Counted from the stretch's first letter, positions 52,511-61,080 are shown. The stretch is 64,000 bases of DNA from Bryobacter aggregatus MPL3 (GCF_000702445.1 NZ_JNIF01000003.1:868001-932000); one strand, 5' to 3'. Program-made: numbers and translations. The notes: generated from the letters alone by a model not told the origin.

Positions 52511-52977
52511 CTAGGGTTCCGATCTTCCCTCACAGCAACGGCGCTGGGGCCATCCTCGGGCCAATTGAACACCATCGGCGTAAACGCGATATTTCTAAAC
52601 GCCGATCCCTTCTCTATCAATTGAGAAGCAGCACGATACTCTGCCCCGTACTGAGCAATAGCCCGTATATCAGTCTCCGCCTTTCCGTTTTCTACTTCTC
52701 TGCGGGCGAACTCCGTGATTTCGGTCCAAACCAGATCGCTGCTCAGTTCGTGCTCCCTCAGCTTGCCATCTGCCAAGAGTCGATGATACACGCTCGGAAA
52801 CGTCGCCCCACTACCGCCGAAAAGAATCCGACAATACACCATCGGAATAAACTCAACAAGGCGAGCAGCTAACCTCTTCTCTATTCCTTGCTGAACAAGT
52901 ATTTCTAATAAGTTTTCATCATTGAGAGAGGGGAACTCACGCAACAACCTTACAGCCTCGCCGATTTGATAATTCAT
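52489..52977 (-). CDS. putative immunity protein (orphan)
   Basis: 162 residues, soluble, acidic and helical (IGEAVRLLREFPSLNDENLL; LREHELSSDLVWTEITEFAR). It is not assigned to a family. It starts four bases after a short toxin tail and overlaps the non-Rhs start of the large Rhs frame by 22 bases. Confidence 0.55.
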   Translation of the reverse strand: MNYQIGEAVRLLREFPSLNDENLLEILVQQGIEKRLAARLVEFIPMVYCRILFGGSGATFPSVYHRLLADGKLREHELSSDLVWTEITEFARREVENGKAETDIRAIAQYGAEYRAASQLIEKGSAFRNIAFTPMVFNWPEDGPSAVAVREDRNPRWWRFGF

Positions 52978-52981
52978 CTAA

Positions 52982-53200
52982 CTATTGCTCCGGGAACATG
53001 GATTGACCGTTGGTGCACTTGTCAAATGGTTGCTTATTGCGAGGTCGGATGCCTTGAGTGTGGCGTACATTCTTCAAGTCCGACCCTTGATTTGCCAACT
53101 GATTCGCGGTAGAACATTCAAAACAGTTCCCAACTCTCCCCTTTACACCAGCGACCGAAGAACCTATGCCACCCAAAGGAGCCGCTCTTTCAGCAACCAT
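52982..53200 (-). pseudogene. displaced Rhs-type toxin tip with paired cysteines
   Basis: 72 codons ending VGNCFECSTANQLANQGSD, IRPRNKQPFDKCTNGQSMF. The Cys pairs and basic middle recall the end of deaminase-like or nuclease tips, but no fold can be claimed. It lacks an Rhs core and is followed by an immunity-like gene. Confidence 0.5.
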
Positions 53201-53228
53201 AATTCACTTCATCAAGCTGTACCCATTC

Positions 53229-53567
53229 CTACATCGCATAAGTCAACCAAAGCACAATCAACCATAGAGCAGCGATATATGCACCTGCAATCAGATACCA
53301 CCCAGAAGCTTTTTTCCGAATCGAAATAACACCGACTGTCAGATTTATAAGCATATTCAGCGATTCAATGAACAATCTCGACTGAGAGTAGTGTTCTCCA
53401 AGAAATATGCTCGGATTCATGAGCGCAGCCAGAAACCAGCAATAGCTTAGCGAAAGGATGAATGATAATAGCGTCTCAGTCCCACTTTTCCTCCGAATCC
53501 AAGTGCGCACCAACAAGACTGCGGGGCCTAATCCGATAACCGCCATTACTCCTGCGAGAAAGCTCAT
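53229..53567 (-). CDS. putative membrane immunity protein of secreted mini-Rhs toxin 3
   Basis: 112 residues from the ATG at 53567, which overlaps the toxin stop as ATGA; a TTG further up is less likely. Four hydrophobic helices are present (AGVMAVIGLGPAVLLV; LSYCWFLAALM; LNMLINLTVGVISI; YLIAGAYIAALWLIVLWL). Confidence 0.6.
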   Translation of the reverse strand: MSFLAGVMAVIGLGPAVLLVRTWIRRKSGTETLLSFILSLSYCWFLAALMNPSIFLGEHYSQSRLFIESLNMLINLTVGVISIRKKASGWYLIAGAYIAALWLIVLWLTYAM

Positions 53568-54577
53568 CTTGGCGAAACTCTCGGGATCGACTGATTGCGG
53601 CAACAAAGATCAGCAGGATTTCCAGATTCCTTTTGCTGGAGCAGAGTGGTCGGCTTTCCACTTTGGTCATAGCGGTAGATTTCTATTGAGGGGTACGCAG
53701 TGCGTGTGCCTCCGGGATCGAGTCCAACTTTTCCGTCGGGAGTAAAGACAAACTTGACGTCCGTTTTGATCGTGTCTGAGATTGCAACCTTACTGATGTA
53801 CGGAAGGCTCGCGATGCCATTTAATGCTTCGTTGTAGATAGCGAAGTGATGGTTTCCTTGTTTATCCGTCGTTGTAGGAGAAACGGATGTACTTGATGTT
53901 CCCTTAGCAGCCAACGTCGGTGATAGCTTCCCAAGCTCGTCAGGAACAACCAAGACTTCGCTCACTCCTGGATCATCCTTTACGACACGAACCCCACCCG
54001 TTTTCGGGTTTAACGCCAGCTGAAGTTCCTGGCGGTAGGTTGCCTTGGGATCGTTGGGAGCTGGGCCGCGGTTGTCACCTTCACCAATGACCCCAATCTT
54101 CGGGGCAGCAATGTATAGGTCGATACAAACTCCCATTTCTCCGGCTTGGAGCGGTGGCCCGCTACACATTCCATTCGGGTCCACAAATCGTAGTGGATTG
54201 TTGTACGTGTAGGCATATCGATTCCAACTTTGACCATTCTGGGGATTGCCAGATTCCATCAACGGATCCGCACTCCCAAACCGCCCCAGCCCCGCCATCA
54301 AGTACCTGGCTCCAAAGTAATCGAGCCCCGTCTCCTGATCCCGTTCCTTGCCCGAACAACAAGGTCTGGTGCCGGAATCGTACAAGCATCCTGCGATCCC
54401 CGGTGCGTTCATGGGGTTAGCAGCGGACTCGGCCCGGTGCGAGACCAGCGCAAAGCTGGCGACCCCCAGATGCGGTTTTTCGGCTACGAGTGGCGTGCGT
54501 GGGATGTTCGCAAGAGCGGGAAGGCAGACGGCGGCTAAAACAAAAAGCTGCGCCGTTGCTTTAGCCGCCTGGATCAC
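53564..54577 (-). CDS. secreted mini-Rhs toxin 3
   Basis: 337 residues. A signal peptide (TAQLFVLAAVCLPALA), the shared linker (VAEKPHLGVASFALVSHRAE) and the Rhs core block (CSGKERDQETGLDYFGARYL ... LRFVDPNGMC) come first. The unique tip of about 190 residues has QLALNPKTGGVRVVKDD, AIYNEALNGIASLPYISKVA and SIEIYRYDQSGKP. It is not recognised. The gene follows an intact recombinase by 38 bases and overlaps its immunity gene by four. Confidence 0.72.
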   Translation of the reverse strand: MIQAAKATAQLFVLAAVCLPALANIPRTPLVAEKPHLGVASFALVSHRAESAANPMNAPGIAGCLYDSGTRPCCSGKERDQETGLDYFGARYLMAGLGRFGSADPLMESGNPQNGQSWNRYAYTYNNPLRFVDPNGMCSGPPLQAGEMGVCIDLYIAAPKIGVIGEGDNRGPAPNDPKATYRQELQLALNPKTGGVRVVKDDPGVSEVLVVPDELGKLSPTLAAKGTSSTSVSPTTTDKQGNHHFAIYNEALNGIASLPYISKVAISDTIKTDVKFVFTPDGKVGLDPGGTRTAYPSIEIYRYDQSGKPTTLLQQKESGNPADLCCRNQSIPRVSPR

Positions 54578-54615
54578 TGCGGCCCATTTTACCGTGCGGG
54601 GTTGGGTGGATGTGT

Positions 54616-55671
54616 TTACAGTTCGGGTTCTTCGTCGTTCTCAGCATCGAGCGCAGCGAACACGTCGGCGGCATCCGGGCTGGCCGGATTGGTCGGTGGC
54701 CGATCCTTCGACAGTTGCGCCGGATGCGTGGCCCGGTGGATTTCCTGAAGCTGCCGGATCGCCACATGCGTGTAAATCTGCGTCGTCTTCAGATCAGCGT
54801 GGCCGAGCATCGCCTGGATGAAGCGTGTGTCTGCGCCGCCTTCGAGCATCAGCGTTGCCATCGTGTGCCGGAACATATGGCACGATCCCTGCTTGTCGAT
54901 CTGCGCCGCCTTGACGTACATGCTCACGAGTTCGGTGAGATAGTCCAGCGCAAACGGTTCGCCGACATTCGACAGGAAGACGAAGTGTTCATCCGGTTCG
55001 CTCACCAGTTGCGTGCGGGATTCATCCAGGTATTTGCGTACCCAAGCCGCTGCACGATCACCCAACGGGATCATGCGATCCTTCTTGCCCTTGCCCTGGC
55101 GGATCGTCAGCGTCGAGCGTTCGAGATCAAGGTCCCACAGCTTCAGTTGCGCCAGTTCCAGACGCCGTATTCCAGTCGAGTAAAACGTCTCCAGGATGGC
55201 TCGATCACGCAGCCCAAGAGGATCGTGGATGTCCGTCTGCAACATGATCTGCTCGACTTCCGCCGCCGACAGCACGGCCTTGGGCAAGCGTTGCGCCAGC
55301 CTGGGCAGTTCCAGTTCGCTGGCCGGATTGTGCAGGATGTGATGATTCCTTGCCATCCACCGGAACCACACTCGCAACGGCACCAGACGGTCATGCTGTG
55401 CGTTGAAGCCGAGCGGCTGGCCGTTCTTTTTTCGATAGTGGAACACGTAGCGCTGATAGGCTTCGAGCACCGTGCGGGTCACTTCCACAGGCTCGGTGAT
55501 GCCACGGTCGGCCACCCATTCGAGGAAGAAGCCGATATGCACACGCCGCCCTTTGATCGTGTACTCGGAGTAATTTTTCGTGAGCAGGTCTTCGAGATGT
55601 TTTTCCATCAGCAGCGCCAACGGTGTGGTGGGCCGCTCGGCAGGTTTGCGAGGCTTGCGGACACGAGCCAT
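54616..55671 (-). CDS. tyrosine recombinase/integrase (intact copy A)
   Basis: 351 residues. An N-terminal SAM-like DNA-binding domain (LLTKNYSEYTIKGRRVHIGF) precedes the catalytic domain. The catalytic residues are Arg in STGIRRLEL, Lys near QGKGKKDRM, His265 and Arg268 (CHMFRH), His291 (LGHADLKTT) and Tyr300. The XerC/D-like layout with a 50-residue acidic tail is unusual. The start overlaps the primase stop (ATGA), so it is translated with it. It probably moves the island module. Confidence 0.93.
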   Translation of the reverse strand: MARVRKPRKPAERPTTPLALLMEKHLEDLLTKNYSEYTIKGRRVHIGFFLEWVADRGITEPVEVTRTVLEAYQRYVFHYRKKNGQPLGFNAQHDRLVPLRVWFRWMARNHHILHNPASELELPRLAQRLPKAVLSAAEVEQIMLQTDIHDPLGLRDRAILETFYSTGIRRLELAQLKLWDLDLERSTLTIRQGKGKKDRMIPLGDRAAAWVRKYLDESRTQLVSEPDEHFVFLSNVGEPFALDYLTELVSMYVKAAQIDKQGSCHMFRHTMATLMLEGGADTRFIQAMLGHADLKTTQIYTHVAIRQLQEIHRATHPAQLSKDRPPTNPASPDAADVFAALDAENDEEPEL

Positions 55672-58670
55672 CAGCGGACCCCTGCATGGTTATGGCGATG
55701 TGCGGCTACGACCGGATTTTCATCGATCTCCACAGAAGTGCTGTTTTCGTGATTTGGTGCAAAAACACCATTTGAGCCAGTATCCATGCGGGTTTCAGCG
55801 CTCCGCCACCCCTCCGTCACCCCACCGTTTTGGCCCCGTTTTGACCCCGCTAACTGGCCTTCCGGGTCCGTCAGGTTGGAATCGTACACATCGATCAGGC
55901 CGGGAATGTGCGGCTTCGATGTGTTGTCGCCACGCTCGAAGACAAGCTCATAAACAAAGCTCTGGCCCCGGCCACCACGATGCGCCAGCAGGTATTCCAT
56001 CTCCTGCAAGCGGTCCATGTGGATGCGGACCTGCGTGGCGCTCCAGCCTGTGTGATGGCGCACGTCACGGCGGCTAAAACGAAAATCATTTCGCTCGATC
56101 TTTAGCTGCTGGCATTGCGCCGTCACCATCTCGTCGATCAGCAGTAGCATCCGCCGTGTCTCCGGTCGCAGTTCATCGAGCGAACGGCCCATCGCCTCCG
56201 ACACCAAACGATTGGCGATAGCGATGTCACCCGGCGTGACTTCGATGTATTCGAGCGTCTTGCCACGCCACGTTGTTGTCCTTACAGACCGTTGGTGTTG
56301 ATGCAGAAGCGCCACCGCACGAATGAGCGTGAGGTACTTCATGTGATCCCGCCGAGTGCGTGTCAGGCTGTCGGGGAAGGTGAGTTCTTTGGCGTAAGGA
56401 TTCACGACGGCGATGGGCTTCAGCAGCCGTTGGGCGTTCTGGTGCAGCCGGATCAGTTCCCGCCGCTCCTGCCGCTTCATCAAGCCTTCGAGCGTCTGGG
56501 CTTCTCTTTGCAAACGATGGATCGCTTGCGTCTGCTCCCGATCCGCATTCACCGAAAGCACCAGACAACGGTTCAACAGTTCCTCGTCGATGTCGATGGC
56601 TGTGGTCGTGAGGAACATCATCACCGGACCTTCGACCCGATATTGCTGCGTGACGAGTTTGCCTGTCGCCGGGTCTTTTCCTGTCGATGCAATGGTGAGC
56701 ACGCCTTCACTTTGCAGCAGCTTCAGTGCATACGATGCTCTCGATGCGCCTTCCTCTTCCACGATGGCGAGGACCTTGTGTTTCAGGTCCATCTCGCCCA
56801 TGTAGTAGAGTGATTGCCCCGTCATGGCCGAGTATTGGATGCGCTCTTCTTCCGGCACGAACGCCAGCACCATGTCCATCAGCGACGATTTGCCAGCAGC
56901 CGATGAAGACTGCACCACCACGGCCAGCGGCGATTCCAGGTGCCGGGAGATGACGGCCAGATAGCCGATGAGCTTGTTCGATTCCTCACCCACCAAACCG
57001 CACTTGGCGAAGTCGTCGAGGATGCGGTCGAGCAGCTTCGGATCACGCAACAGCGCCAGCGCCTCGGTGCGGTCTTCTTCGCTCATCTGGGCTTCCTGCG
57101 GAGCGGCTTCGAGGGTTTTGCGTATCTGCTCGTCTCGCAGTTCTTCGAGCTTCAGAAACACCCGGCCCAGGTCTTTGCGGAGGATGTCTTCTTTCAGTCC
57201 AAGCTCTTCGGCGGCACGCTTGAGGAACGCAGCACGTTGACGGTCGGCGTAAAGATCGAGCGTATCGACATGGAACTCATCCTGCCTCGACACCAGCACG
57301 TTGACCTTCATCAGATCGTGGCTGAGGTTCTTGCCCAGGCCACGGATGCGGAAACGGCGGTCACCATGCCGCATCACGATTTCATCGTTGGCCGCAGAGA
57401 CCGAGACCACTTCGATATCGACTTCCGCCGCCATTGAGATCACTGGCGCTGGCGCTTCGTTGACGATGGGAGCGGCTAATGGTATTGGCTCCACTGGCGC
57501 TTCCGGCGTGGGTTCCGGCGCACTCGTTTTTTCCTTAGCCGCTGGCTTCTTCTTCACCGCTCCCCACCATTCAGCCTTGTTCAACAACACGGCAAGACTC
57601 TGCTCGGCTGGCGTCACCTTCCTGGCGTATTCATTGGCGTCCATGCCTTTCGGGAACAGCACCCGGTGCGACGTGATGCCGAGTTTGTCGAGTTCTTCTT
57701 TTAGCCGCTCTGCCGCTGCATCTCCAGCTTCATCCCGGTCGTAGGCGATCCATACGCTACGAGTGCCATGCTTCTGGAATGCGGCCCGGTGATCGTCGGT
57801 GAAGCCGTTGACGCCATACGAGCACGTCACGTTGCGGAACCCGGCGCACCAGAACGTCAAGGTGTCGATGATCGATTCGCACAGGATGATTTCCTTCGAG
57901 ACCACCAGCGCCTCTTCGTTGAACACACCACGATGCGGCCCCGGCAGATACAGGTGCAGCGGCGTTCCCTCACGCAGACCTGGCGTGATCTTGCGCCCAT
58001 ACATGCCGAGCACTTCACCAGCCAGCGAGAAGACCGGAAACACCACCGATCCGTTCATGTGCTCGTGGCCGCTCTCGGCACGCAGGATGCCCAACCGCTG
58101 CAAGCGCCCACGCAGATCGGCCCCGGCCTTGCGGTTCTTGTCGGGCAGCGTCAGGCCGAGCTTGCGGTTGGCAAAGCCCAGTTTGAAGTGGCCGACCATC
58201 TCCGCATTTGTCAGGCCACGAGATTCCAGATACCGCAACGCTTCCGGCGATTCCTTCAGCGTCTTGTGATAAAACTCGACCACGCTCAACAACGTCTGCT
58301 GCTCGTCGGCATCAGTCGTGACCGGAGATTCTAGCTTCGCCGTCGTACCTTTCTTCACCACATGAACTTCGCCAGCAGCTAAAGAAGGATGATCGGCCTT
58401 GAGCAGTTCCACGGCGTGCCGGAAGCTCACGCCCTGCGTCCGCATGACCCAATCGATGGCCGAGCCGCCGATGTTGCATTTGCCCAGGCAGTGCCACAGA
58501 TTCGTCTTCGGCGAGACCACCAGCGATGGCGTCTTGTCGTCGTGAAACGGACACCGCCCGATCAGTTCCGCCCCATGCCGCTTCAGTTCCACGCCAAAGC
58601 TCGTGACCAAGCGCTCCACGCTGATCTCGTTCTTCAACCGCTGGATTTCATCATCGGGGATACGTGCCAT
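55671..58670 (-). CDS. CHC2 zinc-finger primase with Toprim and ATPase domains (element replication protein)
   Basis: 999 residues. The zinc finger has Cys40, His43, Cys61 and Cys65. A Toprim domain follows (IILCESIIDTLTFW ... AYDRDEAGD). After a Pro/Ala linker (about 380-410) comes an ATPase/helicase-like domain with Walker A SSSAAGKSS and LAIVEEEGA. The C-terminus has a winged-helix part (RRDVRHHTGWSATQVRIHMD). This combination is used by mobile elements to prime and unwind their own DNA. It is the first gene of the primase-recombinase-toxin operon. Confidence 0.88.
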   Translation of the reverse strand: MARIPDDEIQRLKNEISVERLVTSFGVELKRHGAELIGRCPFHDDKTPSLVVSPKTNLWHCLGKCNIGGSAIDWVMRTQGVSFRHAVELLKADHPSLAAGEVHVVKKGTTAKLESPVTTDADEQQTLLSVVEFYHKTLKESPEALRYLESRGLTNAEMVGHFKLGFANRKLGLTLPDKNRKAGADLRGRLQRLGILRAESGHEHMNGSVVFPVFSLAGEVLGMYGRKITPGLREGTPLHLYLPGPHRGVFNEEALVVSKEIILCESIIDTLTFWCAGFRNVTCSYGVNGFTDDHRAAFQKHGTRSVWIAYDRDEAGDAAAERLKEELDKLGITSHRVLFPKGMDANEYARKVTPAEQSLAVLLNKAEWWGAVKKKPAAKEKTSAPEPTPEAPVEPIPLAAPIVNEAPAPVISMAAEVDIEVVSVSAANDEIVMRHGDRRFRIRGLGKNLSHDLMKVNVLVSRQDEFHVDTLDLYADRQRAAFLKRAAEELGLKEDILRKDLGRVFLKLEELRDEQIRKTLEAAPQEAQMSEEDRTEALALLRDPKLLDRILDDFAKCGLVGEESNKLIGYLAVISRHLESPLAVVVQSSSAAGKSSLMDMVLAFVPEEERIQYSAMTGQSLYYMGEMDLKHKVLAIVEEEGASRASYALKLLQSEGVLTIASTGKDPATGKLVTQQYRVEGPVMMFLTTTAIDIDEELLNRCLVLSVNADREQTQAIHRLQREAQTLEGLMKRQERRELIRLHQNAQRLLKPIAVVNPYAKELTFPDSLTRTRRDHMKYLTLIRAVALLHQHQRSVRTTTWRGKTLEYIEVTPGDIAIANRLVSEAMGRSLDELRPETRRMLLLIDEMVTAQCQQLKIERNDFRFSRRDVRHHTGWSATQVRIHMDRLQEMEYLLAHRGGRGQSFVYELVFERGDNTSKPHIPGLIDVYDSNLTDPEGQLAGSKRGQNGGVTEGWRSAETRMDTGSNGVFAPNHENSTSVEIDENPVVAAHRHNHAGVR

Positions 58671-58794
58671 CGAAAACGGCCTCCTTCCAAAAACCTGTCA
58701 AGAGGGGGAAGCAAAATAGTTACGCTTCACAGAATAGCGTATGATACCGTAGGATACAAGAAGCCACGTTTTTCGCCTTTACACTGGCTCTGGT

Positions 58795-59184
58795 ATGCCT
58801 CGTGCTTCGAGATTGAAACTTGATCCCATCGACCTGGGCGGCGAGACCATCGGCCAGCGCCTCGCTCGTCTCCGCAAGGAGCGTGGCTTTACTCAGGTGG
58901 AGTTGGCCGAGAAGACTGGACTCGTGCAAACACTCGTCACTGACTACGAGTGCGACCGCTTGCGCCTTTCGGCAGAGATGGCGATCCGCTTCGCTCAGGG
59001 CTTGGGCGTGACGATGGACGATCTGCTGCAACCTGCTGGCTCCAAGGTTGCCCGGAAGCCTTCCCGCAAGGTTCTACGCCGTCTGGAGTTGATTGAGAGC
59101 CTTCCTGATCGGCAACAGGAAACACTCTTACGGACGATTGATACTTTTCTGGAAGCTGCGGCTCTGAAGTCGGCCAGGAGGTAG
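58795..59184 (+). CDS. XRE-family helix-turn-helix regulator
   Basis: 129 residues. The Cro/C1-type HTH is at about 18-72 (LARLRKERGFTQVELAEKTG, QTLVTDYECDRLRLSAEMAI). A C-terminal basic part follows. It is divergent from the primase gene, and the 124-base gap between them includes repeated GATAC elements (about 58743-58760) that may be its operator. It likely controls the element. Confidence 0.88.
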   Translation: MPRASRLKLDPIDLGGETIGQRLARLRKERGFTQVELAEKTGLVQTLVTDYECDRLRLSAEMAIRFAQGLGVTMDDLLQPAGSKVARKPSRKVLRRLELIESLPDRQQETLLRTIDTFLEAAALKSARR

Positions 59185-59259
59185 CGCCGCATTTTCCCGA
59201 CCGAGCAACAGGCCCGGTCGATCTATAGACGCTTCGGGATGGGTACCCTTTTTCGGGAT

Positions 59260-59484
59260 TTACTGTGGTTTCTTCAACCAGTCCCGCAACAGCGACTCGA
59301 CCAGGGCGCTGAACTCGCCGCCTTGCTCGAACAACCGGGCCTTTACCTTGTTCCGCACGTCCTGATGAACGTACACGCTCATCTGCTTGTACGCCGGGTC
59401 GCTGTGCTTGGCTCGTGGTCTGCCGACTGTCTTCTTCACCGGGACAGCGGCTTTCTTTACAGCCTTGACTGGTGCTTTCGCCAT
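59260..59484 (-). CDS. small ribbon-helix-helix-like DNA-binding protein
   Basis: 74 residues. A Lys/Ala-rich start (KAPVKAVKKAAVPVKK) is followed by QMSVYVHQDVRNKVKARLFE and FSALVESLLRDWL, which reads as a beta strand, two helices and the RHH pattern of CopG/ParG-like proteins. It is divergent from the serine recombinase, with two palindromic boxes in between, so it may repress both genes. Confidence 0.7.
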   Translation of the reverse strand: MAKAPVKAVKKAAVPVKKTVGRPRAKHSDPAYKQMSVYVHQDVRNKVKARLFEQGGEFSALVESLLRDWLKKPQ

Positions 59485-59510
59485 CCCTCCGAGCTTATCA
59501 GGAATCCGCC

Positions 59511-59528
59511 ATTCTGCGTACCTGGAAT
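59511..59528. promoter_or_regulatory. 18-bp palindromic box, site 1 of recombinase control region
   Basis: ATTCTGCGTACCTGGAAT, centred on GTAC. Site 2 read on the other strand matches it in 16 of 18 positions. It lies 26 bases upstream of the RHH gene start. Related boxes precede both small conserved ORFs. Confidence 0.65.
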
Positions 59529-59558
59529 GTAGCCACGACCATGCCTACACGAGTTCTA

Positions 59559-59588
59559 TTGACTTAGCTTATGTTAAACCGCTATTCT
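59559..59588 (+). promoter_or_regulatory. possible promoter of the serine recombinase
   Basis: A -35 box TTGACT (59559-59564) and a -10-like TATTCT (59583-59588) are 18 bases apart. The -10 overlaps palindromic box 2. Transcription would begin only a few bases before the ATG, so the mRNA would be nearly leaderless. This is weak evidence. Confidence 0.35.
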
Positions 59589-59601
59589 GGGTACGCAGAA
59601 T
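59584..59601. promoter_or_regulatory. 18-bp palindromic box, site 2, overlapping the recombinase start
   Basis: ATTCTGGGTACGCAGAAT is itself an inverted repeat (ATTCTG/CAGAAT) and is the inverse of site 1 except for two positions. It covers the putative -10 and the first bases of the recombinase ATG. A protein bound here would block expression, or the pair could serve as a recombination site. Confidence 0.65.
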
Positions 59602-60331
59602 GGCGAAACGATTCCAAGGCAACCGGGCGCTCTGCTACGTGAGGGTTTCCACCGTCGAGCAATCGAAGTTCGGCTTCTCGCTCGACGCCCAGGAAGATCG
59701 CCTTCGTGCCTACTGCCAGATGGCCGGATTGGAAGTGATGGAGTTGGTGCGTGAGGAAGGCGTCTCGGCCAGCATCCCTTTGGCGAAGCGTCCTGCCGGG
59801 GCGAAGCTACTTGAGTGGATGAACAACGGTGTCGGCCATGTCGTCTGCCTGAAGCTCGACCGATTGTTCAGAGACGCCGAAGACGCCCTGCGCCAAACGA
59901 AAGCCTGGGACAAAGCGGGAGTCTCGCTGCACTTGGTGGACATGGGCGGTCAGTCGTTGAGTACGGGTTCAGCGATGGGCCGCATGTTTCTCACGCTGAT
60001 GGCGGGATGCGCCGAACTCGAACGCAACCTCGTGGCCGAACGCACCGCCTCAGTCCTGGCGCACAAGAAGCAGCAGGGCAAGGTCTACAACCACACGCCC
60101 TTCGGCTTCGAGCGTGCCGGGGATCGCCTCGTGGTCGCCGCCGCTGAGATGGCGATGGTACGCCTGATGCACGAGCGCCGGGAAGACGGCTGGAGTCTCG
60201 CCATGATCGCCGACGCCTTCAACGCCGATCACATCCCCGGCAAGAACGGCGGCAAGTGGTATGGCCGCACCGTGAAGAACATTCTGGAAAATTCGCTGTT
60301 TCAGATGGTCGCCGGGAACGAAGCGTCGTGA
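59600..60331 (+). CDS. serine recombinase (resolvase/invertase type with recombinase domain)
   Basis: 243 residues from the ATG at 59600, opening directly on the catalytic domain (ALCYVRVSTVEQSKFGFSLD; nucleophile Ser in VRVS). Conserved Arg residues follow in LKLDRLFRD, then LAGxAELERNLVAERT-like helix E and a short recombinase domain (TPFGFERAG). It lacks the long zinc-ribbon/coiled-coil tail of large phage integrases. It may resolve or invert the element. Its end overlaps a convergent small gene. Confidence 0.9.
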   Translation: MAKRFQGNRALCYVRVSTVEQSKFGFSLDAQEDRLRAYCQMAGLEVMELVREEGVSASIPLAKRPAGAKLLEWMNNGVGHVVCLKLDRLFRDAEDALRQTKAWDKAGVSLHLVDMGGQSLSTGSAMGRMFLTLMAGCAELERNLVAERTASVLAHKKQQGKVYNHTPFGFERAGDRLVVAAAEMAMVRLMHERREDGWSLAMIADAFNADHIPGKNGGKWYGRTVKNILENSLFQMVAGNEAS

Positions 60332-60531
60332 CCCTGCTGCTGGTGGAAGGTCCGCCAGTTTGCAATGGCCTCTTCCGCTTCCTCACCGTGCAGGTAAAGC
60401 GGGAGTTGGTCTTCGTCGGTGAAGACGATGGTCATGGCCGCACGCCTGTCGTCGGTCTTTGGCTGGCAGTGAAGGCGGCAAACCGCTTCCGGGTTGATGT
60501 AGTCGTTCTCGGTCAGTCGGATCGGGATCAT
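60301..60531 (-). CDS. small hypothetical protein
   Basis: 76 residues with a good ribosome-binding site (AGAGGAAAC) nine bases before the ATG. Acidic in the middle (TIVFTDEDQLPLYLHGEEAE). It is not recognised. It overlaps the 3' end of the serine recombinase gene by 31 bases. Confidence 0.55.
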   Translation of the reverse strand: MIPIRLTENDYINPEAVCRLHCQPKTDDRRAAMTIVFTDEDQLPLYLHGEEAEEAIANWRTFHQQQGHDASFPATI

Positions 60532-60753
60532 GTTTGTTTCCTCTTCTGCATTTAGCCGCAGGAAACTTTCGGCCCTGGCGGATCGCCGTTTCGCATCCGC
60601 CGCTCTCTCCCGATCCGTACACCCCCAACCCGGCTTTCGCCGCTTTCCGCCACCTGCCGCCGATCCCGTCTATCCCCGCCCCAAAATATTTTCACTTTCC
60701 CGGCCACAAAATATTGTGTCTATCCCTGATATGCACAATCTGTTGTGGTCGGA

Positions 60754-61080
60754 GACGCATCTTCAGCACCGCCCAAAGAATCGCTGCTTCTACATATCAA
60801 CGTGGACTTCGGTTCATGTCCTCCACGGTCGGGAGTAATTGACGGCAGCGTGGAATCAGGACGGCTCTACTGTGGGACGTAGACGAAGAGCCTGGGCGCA
60901 GCTAAATCGGGATGCCCAAGTCTGCCGCTGGCTGAGTTCACCAGCGTTAAGTTGCCGAGACCTCTGACGACTCAGACGATCAGAGGAGAGCGATGGGCCA
61001 GTACGCATGACCTTTCGAGTCTCTATGCCGAGTTCCTTGAGGACTCGTGCCAGCATAGAGACTCTAAACCAACCGCATGA
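60754..61080. repeat. 327-bp structured repeat, copy 2
   Basis: Same length and stems as the copy at 39420-39746. The right-end perfect 12-bp stem is at 61017-61028 with 61053-61064. The CCTCTGA/TCAGAGG stem is at 60961-60986, and the CGTGGAC/GTCCtCCACG stem is at 60801-60827. The minus-strand frame ends early compared with copy 1, which argues against a protein. Flanking homology to copy 1 continues to the right through the small ORF. Confidence 0.75.

Noticed and set aside
60754-61080. group I or group II intron
   Set aside because: I could not find a domain V-like hairpin, a GUGYG-type start or the group I core elements. No intron protein is nearby.
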